Positions 45,371-53,941 of a DNA stretch of 64,000 bases are shown one piece after another. A program made the position numbers and the translations under genes. A model generated the notes under the pieces. That model was not told where the DNA came from, did no database searches, and saw only the letters and a list, made by a program, of their open reading frames with translations. The stretch comes from Bradyrhizobium sp. SZCCHNS1050. Its GTDB lineage: Bacteria; Pseudomonadota; Alphaproteobacteria; Rhizobiales; Xanthobacteraceae. Location of the stretch: assembly GCF_032484785.1 (NCBI RefSeq), contig NZ_JAUETR010000001.1:4591501-4655500 (forward strand), read 5' to 3'. Position 1 is the first letter of the stretch, and each line of letters starts with the position of its first letter.

Positions 45371-46090
45371 ATGAATTTGCGCGAGCAGTGGGAAGCAGAG
45401 GCCGGCCGGTGGCTCGCCTGGGCGAGAGCGCCGGGTCACGACAGCTTCTGGCGCCACCATCGCGAGCAATTCAGCCGCTTGCTGCCGCCGCCCGGTGCGC
45501 TCACGCTCGACATCGGCTGCGGCGAGGGCAGGCTGTCGCGACATCTCGCCTCCGAAGGGCACAGAGTGGTCGGCGTCGATGCATCGCCGTCGTTGATCGC
45601 CGCGGCCCGGGCGGCCGATCCCACGATCGGCGTCGTGCGTGCCGACGCGGCCGCGCTGCCGCTGGCCGATGCATGCGCGGATCTCGCGATCGCCTTCATG
45701 TCGCTGCAGGACGTTGACGCGATGCCGGCCGCGGTGCGCGAGCTTGCGCGGGTTCTCAGGCGCGGCGGCCGCTTCTGCATGGCGATCGTCCACCCGCTCA
45801 ACTCGGCCGGGCGGTTCGCGAGCCTGGCATCGGATGCGCCCTTCGTCATCCAGGGCAGCTATCTGGACTCCTACACCTTCAGCGACGCAATCGAGCGCGA
45901 CGGGCTCAGCATGACCTTCCACAGCGCGCATCGCCCGCTGCAGAGCTATTTCGAAGCGCTGGAAGCGGAGGGATTCCTGATCGAGGCGCTGCGCGAGCCG
46001 TCCATTCCCGAAGCAATTATCACCCGCGACAGCAGCCGGCGCTGGCTGCGCGTGCCGCTATTCCTGCATCTGCGGTGCCTGCGCCCGTGA
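45371..46090 (+). CDS. Class I SAM-dependent methyltransferase
   Basis: A 239-residue Methyltransf_11/25-type enzyme. SAM motif I is LTLDIGCGEGRLSRHLA, motif II is VVGVDASPSLI, and the post-I acidic stretch is VRADAAALPLADACADL. The C-terminal half (IQGSYLDSYTFSDAIERDG) provides substrate specificity, which cannot be assigned. It has a normal length and a GAGGAGG ribosome site before the ATG. Stands alone. Confidence 0.85.
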   Translation: MNLREQWEAEAGRWLAWARAPGHDSFWRHHREQFSRLLPPPGALTLDIGCGEGRLSRHLASEGHRVVGVDASPSLIAAARAADPTIGVVRADAAALPLADACADLAIAFMSLQDVDAMPAAVRELARVLRRGGRFCMAIVHPLNSAGRFASLASDAPFVIQGSYLDSYTFSDAIERDGLSMTFHSAHRPLQSYFEALEAEGFLIEALREPSIPEAIITRDSSRRWLRVPLFLHLRCLRP

Positions 46091-46129
46091 CGCCGGAGCG
46101 CGGCGATGCTGCGCTCCGGCTGGCGAGGG

Positions 46130-46609
46130 TCATCCCCGCCGCGCTGCCTCGATGGCGGCGACGTCGATCTTCTTCATCGTCATCATCGCGGCAAACACGC
46201 GCTTGGCCTCGGCTCCGCCGGCCGCCATCGCGTCGGTGAGCGCGCGCGGCGTGATCTGCCAGGAGATGCCCCATTTGTCCTTGCACCAGCCGCATTGGCT
46301 TTCCTGGCCGTCATTGCCGACAATGGCACTCCAATAGCGGTCCGTCTCCGCTTGATCGTCGGTGGCGATCTGGAACGAGAAGGATTCGTTGTGGGTGAAC
46401 GCAGGTCCGCCATTGAGGCCGAGACAGGGGATGCCACACACCGTGAATTGCACCGTCAGCACGTCGCCGGCCTTGCCGGAAGGGTAGTCACCCGGCGCGC
46501 GATGGACCGCCGTCACTTCGCTGTCCGGAAACAGTTCGGCGTAGAAGCGCGCGGCGGCCTCTGCGTCCTTGTCGAACCACAGACAGATCGTGTTCTTGTG
46601 CTTTGCCAT
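46130..46609 (-). CDS. VOC-superfamily protein, PhnB/3-demethylubiquinone-9-methyltransferase-like domain
   Basis: A 159-residue protein with the pattern ICLWFDKDAEAAARFYAELF, VQFTVCGIPCLGLNGGPAF, and CGWCKDKWGISWQITP. These are landmarks of the PhnB-like glyoxalase/VOC fold (Pfam name 3-dmu-9_3-mt). Members are small cytoplasmic proteins of mostly unknown substrate, despite the methyltransferase-like name. Convergent with the upstream methyltransferase, 39 bases apart. Confidence 0.83.
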   Translation of the reverse strand: MAKHKNTICLWFDKDAEAAARFYAELFPDSEVTAVHRAPGDYPSGKAGDVLTVQFTVCGIPCLGLNGGPAFTHNESFSFQIATDDQAETDRYWSAIVGNDGQESQCGWCKDKWGISWQITPRALTDAMAAGGAEAKRVFAAMMTMKKIDVAAIEAARRG

Positions 46610-46930
46610 GGCAGACGTCCCTTCCTTCCAAGTGCAGGCCGCGTCGTTCGTTCACCGGGCGGTCCATTGGTTACGCTCGAGCCGGGTCGTTGCGATCCGG
46701 CTGATCCAAGGACGTTCGTGCATCGCCGGTGCCGACACGACCGGCCGCCGAGCGAGAAAAAAATCTCATCCCCCACGACTGACGATCATCGGTGGCACAG
46801 CCAAGGATTGAGGCGCTTGGCTGATCATACCTTTCCTCAGCGGCTGATCGGGGCCGAGCGACAATAGGCTACCCGGCGCGGGATCCGGCTCCAGTCTCGC
46901 GGCGAAGCCGGATACGCGCGTCGTGAGGAC
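46610..46930. other. 321-base intergenic region with an inverted repeat
   Basis: No gene seen. The perfect 7-bp inverted repeat AGCCAAG (46799-46805) / CTTGGCT (46816-46822) could end the minus-strand ABC operon. A GTAACC box on the minus strand (46669-46674) is followed by CGAA only after 18 bases, so it does not match the sigma-factor promoter defined at 53436. The VOC gene promoter should be here. Confidence 0.4.
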
Positions 46931-48085
46931 CTAGCCTCCGGGCGACTTTGGCGGCTCGGCGCCGCCGTGAGAGGCCTGATCGGCGCCATGGGATGACGTC
47001 GGAGCAGCCTGCAGTGCTGCAGCCGCCGGCGCCTGATCTGCCTTGGCGCCTGCCGTCTCGGCCTTTGCGGCGTTGTCGTCCGGGCTCTTCGCGCCCGAAA
47101 CCTTGTCTTCCGAGCTCTTGTCGTTCGAGTTCTTGTTGCCCGAGCTGTTGGCGTTCGGCGCCTTGTCCGGTTTCGGCGGCTCGATCAATGCCGCGCGCGT
47201 GGCCAGCACGATCGGCGCAGCGGTGTCGGCGCTCACGTGGAAGAGATAGTCCTCCGCCGAACGCGTGAACAGATAGCCGCCACCGGCGTCCTTCTTGTAG
47301 CGATAGATCAGCTGGCTTCCATCGGTCCGCTTCAGCGTGACGGTGATGTCGGGCGCGTCGGTCTGGGTCAGCGCCGCCTTGCCCTTGCCGCGTACGCCAT
47401 CGAAGAGAGGATGCGCCATCGCGCTGACCAGGGCATCGATCTTGTCGGGCCGCGGCTTCTCGTCCTTGCCGAGCCCCGCCAGCGTGAACTTGCCGTCCTT
47501 GCCATCGATGGTGACGTCACCGACGCTCACGCTGGCGATCTTGTCGCGCGGCGTATCCAGCATGCCGTGCTGCATCCAGGCGCTGGGCTCCGCGCCGATG
47601 TCGTAGGTCGCCAGCTCGACGGCGTAGACCGGAGAGGCATCGCCGGCCCGGACATGCACCTGGCGATAGGCCGGCGAGGTCCCGACCAGCAACTCGCCGA
47701 CCCGGCTGCCGCCGCTCGTCAGCACCACGCGGCGCTCATGAACCTTTTCGGTGACCTTGAAGCGCTCGGCTGCGGCATCGGTCTTCGCGATCGGCCAGCC
47801 CTTCTTCAGGCCGGCGATGCGGTCGAGCAGGCCATTGACCTTGGTCGTGTCGGCGGGAAAGTCCGACAACGCAGGGATCACCCATTTGCCGTCCTTCCGC
47901 GCGAGCGTGACGGTGTGGCCGGCGTCGTCGTCGATCGCGACCTGATCGACCTTGGCCGGCGCGAACGCGACCAGCGGCTCCTTGGCGTCGAACGCGGCAT
48001 GATCGGAGCGGTTGACCGCGAAGGTGAGAGCCAGCGCGAGCTGGCCACCCAGCAGCGCGGTGAGCAGGATGGGAAGCCCTTTCAT
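46931..48085 (-). CDS. DUF4340 domain protein of Gld-type ABC exporter
   Basis: A 384-residue protein with an N-terminal anchor (MKGLPILLTALLGGQLALAL) and a large DUF4340 repeat domain facing the periplasm. The WVIPALSDFPADTTKVNGLL and LLVGTSPAYRQVHVRAG stretches are typical. The last 80 residues are low complexity (Ser/Asn/Lys/Asp, then Ala/Gln). The gene starts 4 bases inside the end of the permease/GldG fusion gene, so it belongs to that exporter. The exported substrate is unknown. Confidence 0.85.
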   Translation of the reverse strand: MKGLPILLTALLGGQLALALTFAVNRSDHAAFDAKEPLVAFAPAKVDQVAIDDDAGHTVTLARKDGKWVIPALSDFPADTTKVNGLLDRIAGLKKGWPIAKTDAAAERFKVTEKVHERRVVLTSGGSRVGELLVGTSPAYRQVHVRAGDASPVYAVELATYDIGAEPSAWMQHGMLDTPRDKIASVSVGDVTIDGKDGKFTLAGLGKDEKPRPDKIDALVSAMAHPLFDGVRGKGKAALTQTDAPDITVTLKRTDGSQLIYRYKKDAGGGYLFTRSAEDYLFHVSADTAAPIVLATRAALIEPPKPDKAPNANSSGNKNSNDKSSEDKVSGAKSPDDNAAKAETAGAKADQAPAAAALQAAPTSSHGADQASHGGAEPPKSPGG

Positions 48086-51006
48086 GTCCGCGCCTCCGCT
48101 ATGCCGAGCATGTTGAGATATCTCCGTTGGGCGCCGAGCCGCAGCACGCGGCGCACGATGTAGACGAGTGCGAGCCCTGCGAGCGCGAGCGCATAGTTCA
48201 GGTATTCCCAGAACATCTGGCCGCCGCTCTGCATCGGCGCGAGCGTGCGCGAGAACTGGCCGCCGCGGCTGCGCAGCGCCAGCAACCCGCGGTCCTCGAG
48301 CGACCAGTCGACCAGGTTCTGGGCGAAGTCGAGCGGTGCCAGATACTGCGTGCGGTCGACGCTGGAGGCGAGCTGCAGCACGTCGTCCGACAGGAACGTG
48401 CCCGAGCCGATCACGATCAGCCGCGCGCTCTCGGGCGAGCGGGAGATCACGCCGGTGATGCTGGGCTTGGCGTCGGCAGCCGTTGTCTTCGCGGCATCAT
48501 CGGGCTTTGCATCGGGTTTGGGCTCAGCAGCGTCCTTGGCGAGCGGCGATGGCTTGCCGGCGAAGAACGACGTGAACTCGCCCTCCATCATGGCCCCGAG
48601 CAGCTGGCGCCCCTGCTTCTCGGCCGGAGGGAATCCGGTGTCGGGATGCGCCTTGAAGTCCGGCACGACGTTGGTCGTCTTGGCGGTCCACGAATGCGGC
48701 GAACTCTGGATCAGATCGACGATCTTCCGCTTCTTGCCGACCTTGTCGGCGTCGATCGTCAGCGGCGAGGCCCAGGACAGCGTCAGCTGCTGGGTGCCGG
48801 CCGAGGGCGCCGCGCCCTGCGCCAGCCCGTCGCTGCGGATGTCGGCGAAGAACGGGTAGTCCATCAGCCGGATCTGCCGCACCTTGATGCCGCCGCCGAC
48901 GTCGCGCTCCGTCGGGATCGGGAACGAGGCGTTCTGGCGGTCGAGCACCATGCTGTCGCCGACCTTCACGCCCTGGAACGCCAACCAGTCATCGAGGCCT
49001 GAGGGCGTCTTGGCCACATCGAGATTGCCGCGCAGCGACGGCTGGTAGGGCGAGGTGGCGACGATCACGGTGCCCCCCTTCATCAGGAACTGATCGATGG
49101 CGAACACCTGCTTCTGGTCGAGCTGCTGCGGCGAGGCCACGAACAGGATGTCGGCGCGCTCGGGGACGCGGCCGTCCTTCAGCTGGGTGGCGTCGACGAG
49201 CGTGTTCTCCTGCAGCTTCTGCTGCAGCAGATCGAACGACGGCCCGCCGCCGCCGGGGATGCCGAGCTGCGGCATCGGCTGCTGCGCCGGGGGCGTGTAC
49301 AGCGCGACGGTCCGCAGCGCGCCGGGCGTGAAGCGCTTCAGCTCGGCGTCGATGTTGCGCTTCAGGCCGTCCTTGTCGAGCTGCTCCGGCAGCTGGATCT
49401 GCTCGGTCTTGTCGCCGCTCTTCAGGATCAAATGGAACCAGAAGCGCTTCGGATTGAGCAGGCCGACCGAGAGCGGCTCGAGGCCGTAATCGTCCTGCAG
49501 GGTCTTGGCGATCTGGCCGCCATCCGCGTCGGGATCGACGATCTTCGCGTCGAGCTTGCCCGGCGTCTTGCTCTGGTCGTCCTTGATCAGCTCCTGCAGC
49601 GCGGTCTTCAGCTTGGCAAGCGGCTCGGGCAGGTTCTTGGCCGAGATATAGGCCTCCAGCGTCACCGGGTGCGGCAGGCCGGCCAGCACGTCGCCAGAGC
49701 CGCGATAGCCGTTCAGCACCTTCTTGATCGCGCGGGTGATCGTGTATTCCGGATTGCGCAGATTGACGTCGAGCTCGCTGTCGCCGTCACCGCGCTCCTT
49801 GACCTCGATGAGGTCGCGGAAGCCGAGCGTCGTATATTCATCGCCATATTTGACGAGAATGTTGAAGTAGGAGTTGGTCACCGACGCCTGATACTTGCTC
49901 GACGTCTGGAACGGCACCGGCTGGATGCCGTACTGCTTGTTGGCCTCCGCCTCGAGCGCGGCGTTCTGCATCGGATCGACGAACTCGACCCGGACCTTGC
50001 CTTGTCCTGCGATCTCGTACTCCTTCAGCAGATCGCGCAGCCGCGGCACCAGCGGCGCCAGCAGCGGGTGGGTCTGGGCGCTGAAATAGCCGCGGATCAG
50101 CAGCGGCTCCTGCAGCTGGCCGAGATAGCTCCGGGTTTCGTCCGAGATCGAATAGATGTGTCCGGCGGTGAGATCGGCCCGCGCGGCGGGGAGCTGGCCG
50201 AGCCACAGATTGACGGCGACGAGATTGGCCACCGTCAGCGCGGCCACCATGCGCCAGCGCCGGTGCTGCGGCGCGCGGCCCTGCGACGACCAGCGCAGGC
50301 TCTCCAGCACATAGAGGTTGAGCACCAGGAACACGCCGAAGATGCTGAGATAGTAATAGAGATCGCGCAGGTCGATGACGCCGCGGGCGATCGACTCGAA
50401 GCGCGAGCCGGCCCCGAGCTGGCGCAACAGCTCGCCGCCTTCGTTGCCGGTGAGCGAGGTCAGCGTGTTGGAGCCGAGCAGGTAGAACGCGCCGCAGATC
50501 AGGGTGGAGACGATCAGGCTGATCACCTGGTTGTCGGAGCGGGCGCTGACGAACAGGCCGATCGAGATGTAGGCGGAGGCGAGGGCCAGCGCGGCGAGAT
50601 AGCCGCCGACCACCGGTCCCCAGTCGAGCCGGCCGATCATGGACACCGTGATCGGGAGCGGCAGTGTCAGCGCCAGCGCGATCGCGACCAAAGCGAGGCA
50701 GGCGAGGAACTTGCCGAGCACCAGCTGCAGCGGCGCGACCGGCGAGGTCAGCAAGAACTCCAGCGTGCCGGCGCGCCGCTCCTCGCTCCACATCCGCATC
50801 GTGACGGCCGACACGATGAAGATCATCAGCACCGGCATCCATTCGAACAGCGGCCGGACGTCGGCGATGTTGCGGGCGAAGAAGCGGTCGACCCAGAAGA
50901 ACAGGAACAGGGTGACCGCGAGGAACGCCGCCATGAAGATGAAGGCCGCGGGCGAGGCGAAGAAGACGGCCAGCTCCTTGCGAGCGATACGAAGAACGTT
51001 ATGCAT
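48082..51006 (-). CDS. ABC-2 permease fused to GldG-like auxiliary domain
   Basis: A 974-residue membrane protein. Residues about 1-245 form a six-helix ABC-2 permease (GldF-like; MRMWSEERRAGTLEFLLTSP). A further helix near 255-275 opens the GldG/ABC_transp_aux part, with YSISDETRSYLGQLQEPLLI, PVTLEAYIS and DILFVASPQQLDQKQVFAID. A C-terminal helix (ALALAGLALVYIVRRVL) closes it. Separate gldF and gldG are the usual form in Bacteroidetes; proteobacterial fusions are known. The ATG at 51006 (MHNVLRIARKELAVF) follows GAGG and overlaps the ATPase gene end. Confidence 0.88.
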   Translation of the reverse strand: MHNVLRIARKELAVFFASPAAFIFMAAFLAVTLFLFFWVDRFFARNIADVRPLFEWMPVLMIFIVSAVTMRMWSEERRAGTLEFLLTSPVAPLQLVLGKFLACLALVAIALALTLPLPITVSMIGRLDWGPVVGGYLAALALASAYISIGLFVSARSDNQVISLIVSTLICGAFYLLGSNTLTSLTGNEGGELLRQLGAGSRFESIARGVIDLRDLYYYLSIFGVFLVLNLYVLESLRWSSQGRAPQHRRWRMVAALTVANLVAVNLWLGQLPAARADLTAGHIYSISDETRSYLGQLQEPLLIRGYFSAQTHPLLAPLVPRLRDLLKEYEIAGQGKVRVEFVDPMQNAALEAEANKQYGIQPVPFQTSSKYQASVTNSYFNILVKYGDEYTTLGFRDLIEVKERGDGDSELDVNLRNPEYTITRAIKKVLNGYRGSGDVLAGLPHPVTLEAYISAKNLPEPLAKLKTALQELIKDDQSKTPGKLDAKIVDPDADGGQIAKTLQDDYGLEPLSVGLLNPKRFWFHLILKSGDKTEQIQLPEQLDKDGLKRNIDAELKRFTPGALRTVALYTPPAQQPMPQLGIPGGGGPSFDLLQQKLQENTLVDATQLKDGRVPERADILFVASPQQLDQKQVFAIDQFLMKGGTVIVATSPYQPSLRGNLDVAKTPSGLDDWLAFQGVKVGDSMVLDRQNASFPIPTERDVGGGIKVRQIRLMDYPFFADIRSDGLAQGAAPSAGTQQLTLSWASPLTIDADKVGKKRKIVDLIQSSPHSWTAKTTNVVPDFKAHPDTGFPPAEKQGRQLLGAMMEGEFTSFFAGKPSPLAKDAAEPKPDAKPDDAAKTTAADAKPSITGVISRSPESARLIVIGSGTFLSDDVLQLASSVDRTQYLAPLDFAQNLVDWSLEDRGLLALRSRGGQFSRTLAPMQSGGQMFWEYLNYALALAGLALVYIVRRVLRLGAQRRYLNMLGIAEART

Positions 51007-51952
51007 GCAGGGCCTCACGGGTCGGCGCGCCGGCGCCGGTGATGTCGGCGAACAGGGTTTCGAGATCGCGCTGTTCGGGATGCAGGGCGAACAGATCCAG
51101 CTTGTTGTCGGTGATCACGCGGGCGACGGCCGGCGCCACGGTGCTGGCCGCGTGGCCATTGAGATTGAGCGCATAGGCATGGCCGGGCTCGGCGGCCGTC
51201 AGCCGCTCCACGCTCTTCACCAGGCCGAGCCCCGTGACCAGCCGCTCGACCAGTTCTGGCGGCCCGCTGGTGACGAGACGCAACCGGCCAGGGCCGCCGA
51301 GATCGCTCATCCGGGTGTCGAGCGCCAGCCGGCCGCGGTTGATCAACAGCACGCGCTCGCACACGGCGCGCACCTCCTGCAGGATGTGGGTCGACAGGAT
51401 CACCGTGGCGGTCTTTGCGAGATCCCTGATCAGTCCACGCATCTGGGCGATCTGCGACGGATCGAGGCCGTTGGTCGGCTCGTCGAGGATCACGATCTTC
51501 GGCTTGTGCAGGATCGCCTGCGCGACGCCGGTCCGCTGCCGGTAGCCGCGCGACAGGCTCGCGATCGGCGCGGTGGCTTTTTCCCCAAGGCCGGTGGCGG
51601 CGATGGCGTCGCGCAGCGCCTGCGCCCGGGCGCCCGGCGGGATTCCTCTCAGCTCCGCGGCGTAGTCGAGGAATTCGACCACCGTCATCTCCGGATACAG
51701 CGGGCAATTCTCCGGCAGGTAGCCGATCAGCGCCTGCGCCTGACGGCGCTGCGTGCCGATGTCATGGCCATGAATGGTCGCCGTGCCGGCGGTCGGCTCG
51801 AGATAGCCCGTCAGCATCTTCATGATGGTGGTCTTGCCGGCGCCGTTGTGCCCGAGCAGGCCGACGATCTCGCCGTCGCCGACCTCAAAGGAGACGTCGT
51901 CGACGGCGGTGAATGACCCGTATTGGCGGGTCAGGTGTTCGGCGGAGATCAT
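50999..51952 (-). CDS. ABC transporter ATP-binding protein, GldA-like
   Basis: A 317-residue ATPase. Walker A is GHNGAGKTT, signature LSRGYRQRTGVAQA, and Walker B VILDEPTNGLDP, with the CcmA/GldA-style EIVGLLGHNGAG start and a C-terminal extension of about 90 residues. It drives the permease/GldG fusion encoded downstream with an 8-base overlap. The ATG at 51952 (MISAEHLTRQY) gives the standard start; the longer frame to 52027 is not supported. Confidence 0.9.
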   Translation of the reverse strand: MISAEHLTRQYGSFTAVDDVSFEVGDGEIVGLLGHNGAGKTTIMKMLTGYLEPTAGTATIHGHDIGTQRRQAQALIGYLPENCPLYPEMTVVEFLDYAAELRGIPPGARAQALRDAIAATGLGEKATAPIASLSRGYRQRTGVAQAILHKPKIVILDEPTNGLDPSQIAQMRGLIRDLAKTATVILSTHILQEVRAVCERVLLINRGRLALDTRMSDLGGPGRLRLVTSGPPELVERLVTGLGLVKSVERLTAAEPGHAYALNLNGHAASTVAPAVARVITDNKLDLFALHPEQRDLETLFADITGAGAPTREALHA

Positions 51953-52403
51953 GCGGGGCGTCGCTCCTGAGTTGGCCGTCGCAGCGCCAGGTCCTGATCG
52001 ACACGCAGGATCGATCACCGGCGGCACGAGCGTCGGATGCAGCTGAAAGGATCTGGCCGACCGAACCGGCGGTCGTCAGCGGGGAAAGCTGAGGTGGTCG
52101 GGTGCGCTGAGCGCGGCGGTTCAGAGCGGCCCGGCCTGTGCGATGGGGAGAGTCGTCATCCGGAAGAGCACATCGTACGACGAAGCCTTGTGCAAACCTT
52201 GGGAGGTCGTGAAACTGTGTTTCCGCCGTTCTGTTGGTTGCGGCTAACTAATCGGACGCGGTCGAATGAATCAAGCGGGGGCCGCCGCCCTGGATCGATC
52301 ACGACCGGTCAATTGGATGTGAGCGGGCAACTCGAACGCACGCGCTGCGCTGACCGCGATCCGCGCCGGTGCTCATGACTTCGCCGCGGCTGCGCGTGGC
52401 CTG
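51953..52403. other. 451-base intergenic region
   Basis: No convincing gene on either strand. It separates the minus-strand exporter operon from the plus-strand stress locus. An AT-richer patch (about 52160-52290) probably contains the exporter promoter. The GTAACC promoter begins at its right edge. Confidence 0.4.
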
Positions 52404-52429
52404 GTAACCTTTCTTGGTCCGCCATCGTA
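52404..52429 (+). promoter_or_regulatory. Predicted ECF sigma promoter GTAACC-N16-CGTA
   Basis: GTAACC (52404-52409) and CGTA (52426-52429) are separated by exactly 16 bases. It matches the two promoters at 53436 and 57421 in first box and spacing, with one base different in the -10. Caulobacter SigF-type ECF promoters have the same GTAACC/CGAA boxes. It would start transcription near 52436, about 38 bases before the DUF427-like gene. Confidence 0.65.
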
Positions 52430-52473
52430 CCGTCGAATGGCAGTATCAGGACACGCCGGCGGGAGGTATCCAA

Positions 52474-52818
52474 TTGCATGTGAGGCGCCCGCGCATCGTG
52501 CGCATTACCCATCGTCCGAGCGGCGAGGTGATCGCCGAGGGGCCGGTCGGTCTCTGGGACATCACGCCGTTCGAGGGCAACTTCTACATCCGGCGGCGCT
52601 GCCTGAGAACGTGCCATCTGCGTCCGAACTGGATCCCCGGACTCTGCATCTACAAGTTCCTGTACGTGTGGCTCGACCTGGAGCTTCCGGACGGCCGGCG
52701 CGAGCCGTCGATCGGATGGCTGTACTGGCTGCCCAATCCGCTGTTTTTCTTCATCGCGTTCCGGCCGGCCGTTCCGCAGTCCTCGCCCGCCCTCGCCGTC
52801 GAGGAACGGGCGGGATGA
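52474..52818 (+). CDS. DUF427-like small protein in the ECF regulon
   Basis: A 114-residue protein. The block SGEVIAEGPVGLWDITPFEG, then NFYIRRRCLRTCHLRPN and LCIYKFLYVWLDLELPDGR, is reminiscent of the DUF427 fold, including its C-x-YK-type motif; the match is tentative. Three Cys are present (RRRCLRTC, LCIYK). The TTG at 52474 is chosen because GGGAGG lies 7 bases upstream. The longer frame from a TTG at 52414 would begin inside the predicted promoter. It overlaps the thioredoxin-like gene by 4 bases, so the two act together. Confidence 0.6.
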   Translation: MHVRRPRIVRITHRPSGEVIAEGPVGLWDITPFEGNFYIRRRCLRTCHLRPNWIPGLCIYKFLYVWLDLELPDGRREPSIGWLYWLPNPLFFFIAFRPAVPQSSPALAVEERAG

Positions 52819-53411
52819 TTGTTGCGACACGGCGCGAGGTGATCGGCGGTGTGTTGACGGCGCTCATGGCAGGCGCCGGCCCCGCTTCGGCAGCGTCTGC
52901 TGACGACGAGGTCCCGGCCTTCGCAGCCGGCCGTCATCAGCTCACGCTGCTGCGGCCGCAGAAGAGCCTGCCGGCGCTGCGGCTGTTTCGCCTCGACGGC
53001 GGTACGCTCGATCTGGCCGCGCTGCGCGGCGCGCCAATCGTGCTGAACTTCTGGGCCTCGTGGTGTGCGGCCTGCCGCATCGAGCTGCCGGAGCTCGATC
53101 GGCTCGCGCGCAGCGTCGGGCGCGAGCGCCTGCACGTCGTTGCGGTGTCCGAAGACCGCAGCGATCGCGACAGTGTCGGTCGTTTCGTGCGCTCGCTGCG
53201 GCTGACGTCGCTGCCAATCTGCCTCGATCCGAACGGGTACGTGGCGCAATCCGGTGACGGTCGCGGCAGGCCTGCGCCGTTCACGCTGTATGGCATGCCG
53301 ATCACCTATCTGATCTCGGCTTCAGGACTGATCGTCGGATACCTCCCGGGTGCGGCCGACTGGTCGTCGTCGTCGGCGGCCGATCTGCTCGACTATCTCG
53401 GGCGCAACTGA
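52815..53411 (+). CDS. TlpA/ResA-like thioredoxin-fold protein, exported
   Basis: A 198-residue protein. The N-terminus MIVATRREVIGGVLTALMAG has a twin-arginine and hydrophobic stretch, with cleavage likely near ASAAS. The redox domain contains NFWASWCAACRIELPELDRL (active site WCAAC) and the cis-Pro loop LYGMPITYLI. TlpA-type proteins reduce or isomerise periplasmic cysteines. The ATG overlaps the DUF427-like gene by 4 bases. The position directly before a bufferin operon, under a matching promoter, suggests it maintains the thiols of periplasmic Cys proteins during the same stress. Confidence 0.85.
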   Translation: MIVATRREVIGGVLTALMAGAGPASAASADDEVPAFAAGRHQLTLLRPQKSLPALRLFRLDGGTLDLAALRGAPIVLNFWASWCAACRIELPELDRLARSVGRERLHVVAVSEDRSDRDSVGRFVRSLRLTSLPICLDPNGYVAQSGDGRGRPAPFTLYGMPITYLISASGLIVGYLPGAADWSSSSAADLLDYLGRN

Positions 53412-53435
53412 ATGATGAATCGCGAAGCAGACGAC

Positions 53436-53461
53436 GTAACCTTCCAACGCACTGGAGCGAA
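53436..53461 (+). promoter_or_regulatory. Predicted ECF sigma promoter GTAACC-N16-CGAA of the bufferin operon
   Basis: GTAACC (53436-53441) and CGAA (53458-53461) stand 16 bases apart, 77 bases before the bufA1 start. The spacer end (CTGGAG) and the base after the -10 are also shared with the promoter at 57421. The ECF factor encoded in this operon is the obvious candidate to read it, giving positive autoregulation. Confidence 0.8.
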
Positions 53462-53538
53462 CCATCGTACAGGCGCGCCGATGGCCGCCAGACACCTGCA
53501 ATGTCCGCAGGCTGAACCCGGAGAATGGAGGAACACGC

Positions 53539-53886
53539 ATGTCCAATCGCACGCTGTCCGCAATGATCGTCGGTGCATTTGCGGTCGCTGCCGGCGCGCT
53601 CGCCGTCACATCCGCCTCGGCGGAGACGATGGCCAAGGGCGACATGGAAAAGATGATGAAGGCCAAGCAGGCCGAGACCATGAAGGCCATGAAGGACGGC
53701 AAGATGGAGAAGTGCTTCGGCGTCGCGCTGAAGGGCCAGAACGACTGCTTCGCCGGCGCCGGCACGACCTGCGCGGGCACCAGCATGACCGACTATCAGG
53801 GCAATGCGTTCAAGCTCGAGCCGAAGGGCACCTGCACGACGATGCAGACCCCCAAGGGGCCGGGTAGCCTGACGCCGAAGGCCTGA
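53539..53886 (+). CDS. bufA1: Bufferin precursor, BufA1/DUF2282 family
   Basis: A 115-residue RiPP precursor. The signal peptide ([20 protein letters not shown], cleavage near Ala28) is followed by a Met/Lys-rich segment (residues 29-58, seven Met). The DUF2282 Cys core follows, with Cys at 59, 70, 78 and 99 ([31 protein letters not shown]). Bufferins are exported peptides whose cysteines are converted to copper-binding heterocycles by the MNIO enzyme encoded next. The Met-rich stretch is longer than I expect for the family and could itself bind Cu(I). GGAGG precedes the ATG. First gene of a six-gene operon. Confidence 0.9.
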   Translation: MSNRTLSAMIVGAFAVAAGALAVTSASAETMAKGDMEKMMKAKQAETMKAMKDGKMEKCFGVALKGQNDCFAGAGTTCAGTSMTDYQGNAFKLEPKGTCTTMQTPKGPGSLTPKA

Positions 53887-53941
53887 GACATTGCCGGCGG
53901 GCTGCTTGCAGCCCGCCATTTCTCTCGATCGGAGTCTTCGG

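Noticed and set aside
46647..46674. Possible fourth ECF sigma promoter (minus strand, GTAACC then CGAA)
   Set aside because: The spacer is 18 bases, not 16 as in the three consistent sites.
52414..52473. Longer N-terminus of the DUF427-like protein from the TTG at 52414
   Set aside because: It would start inside the predicted promoter. A GGGAGG site properly spaced to the TTG at 52474 supports the shorter form.
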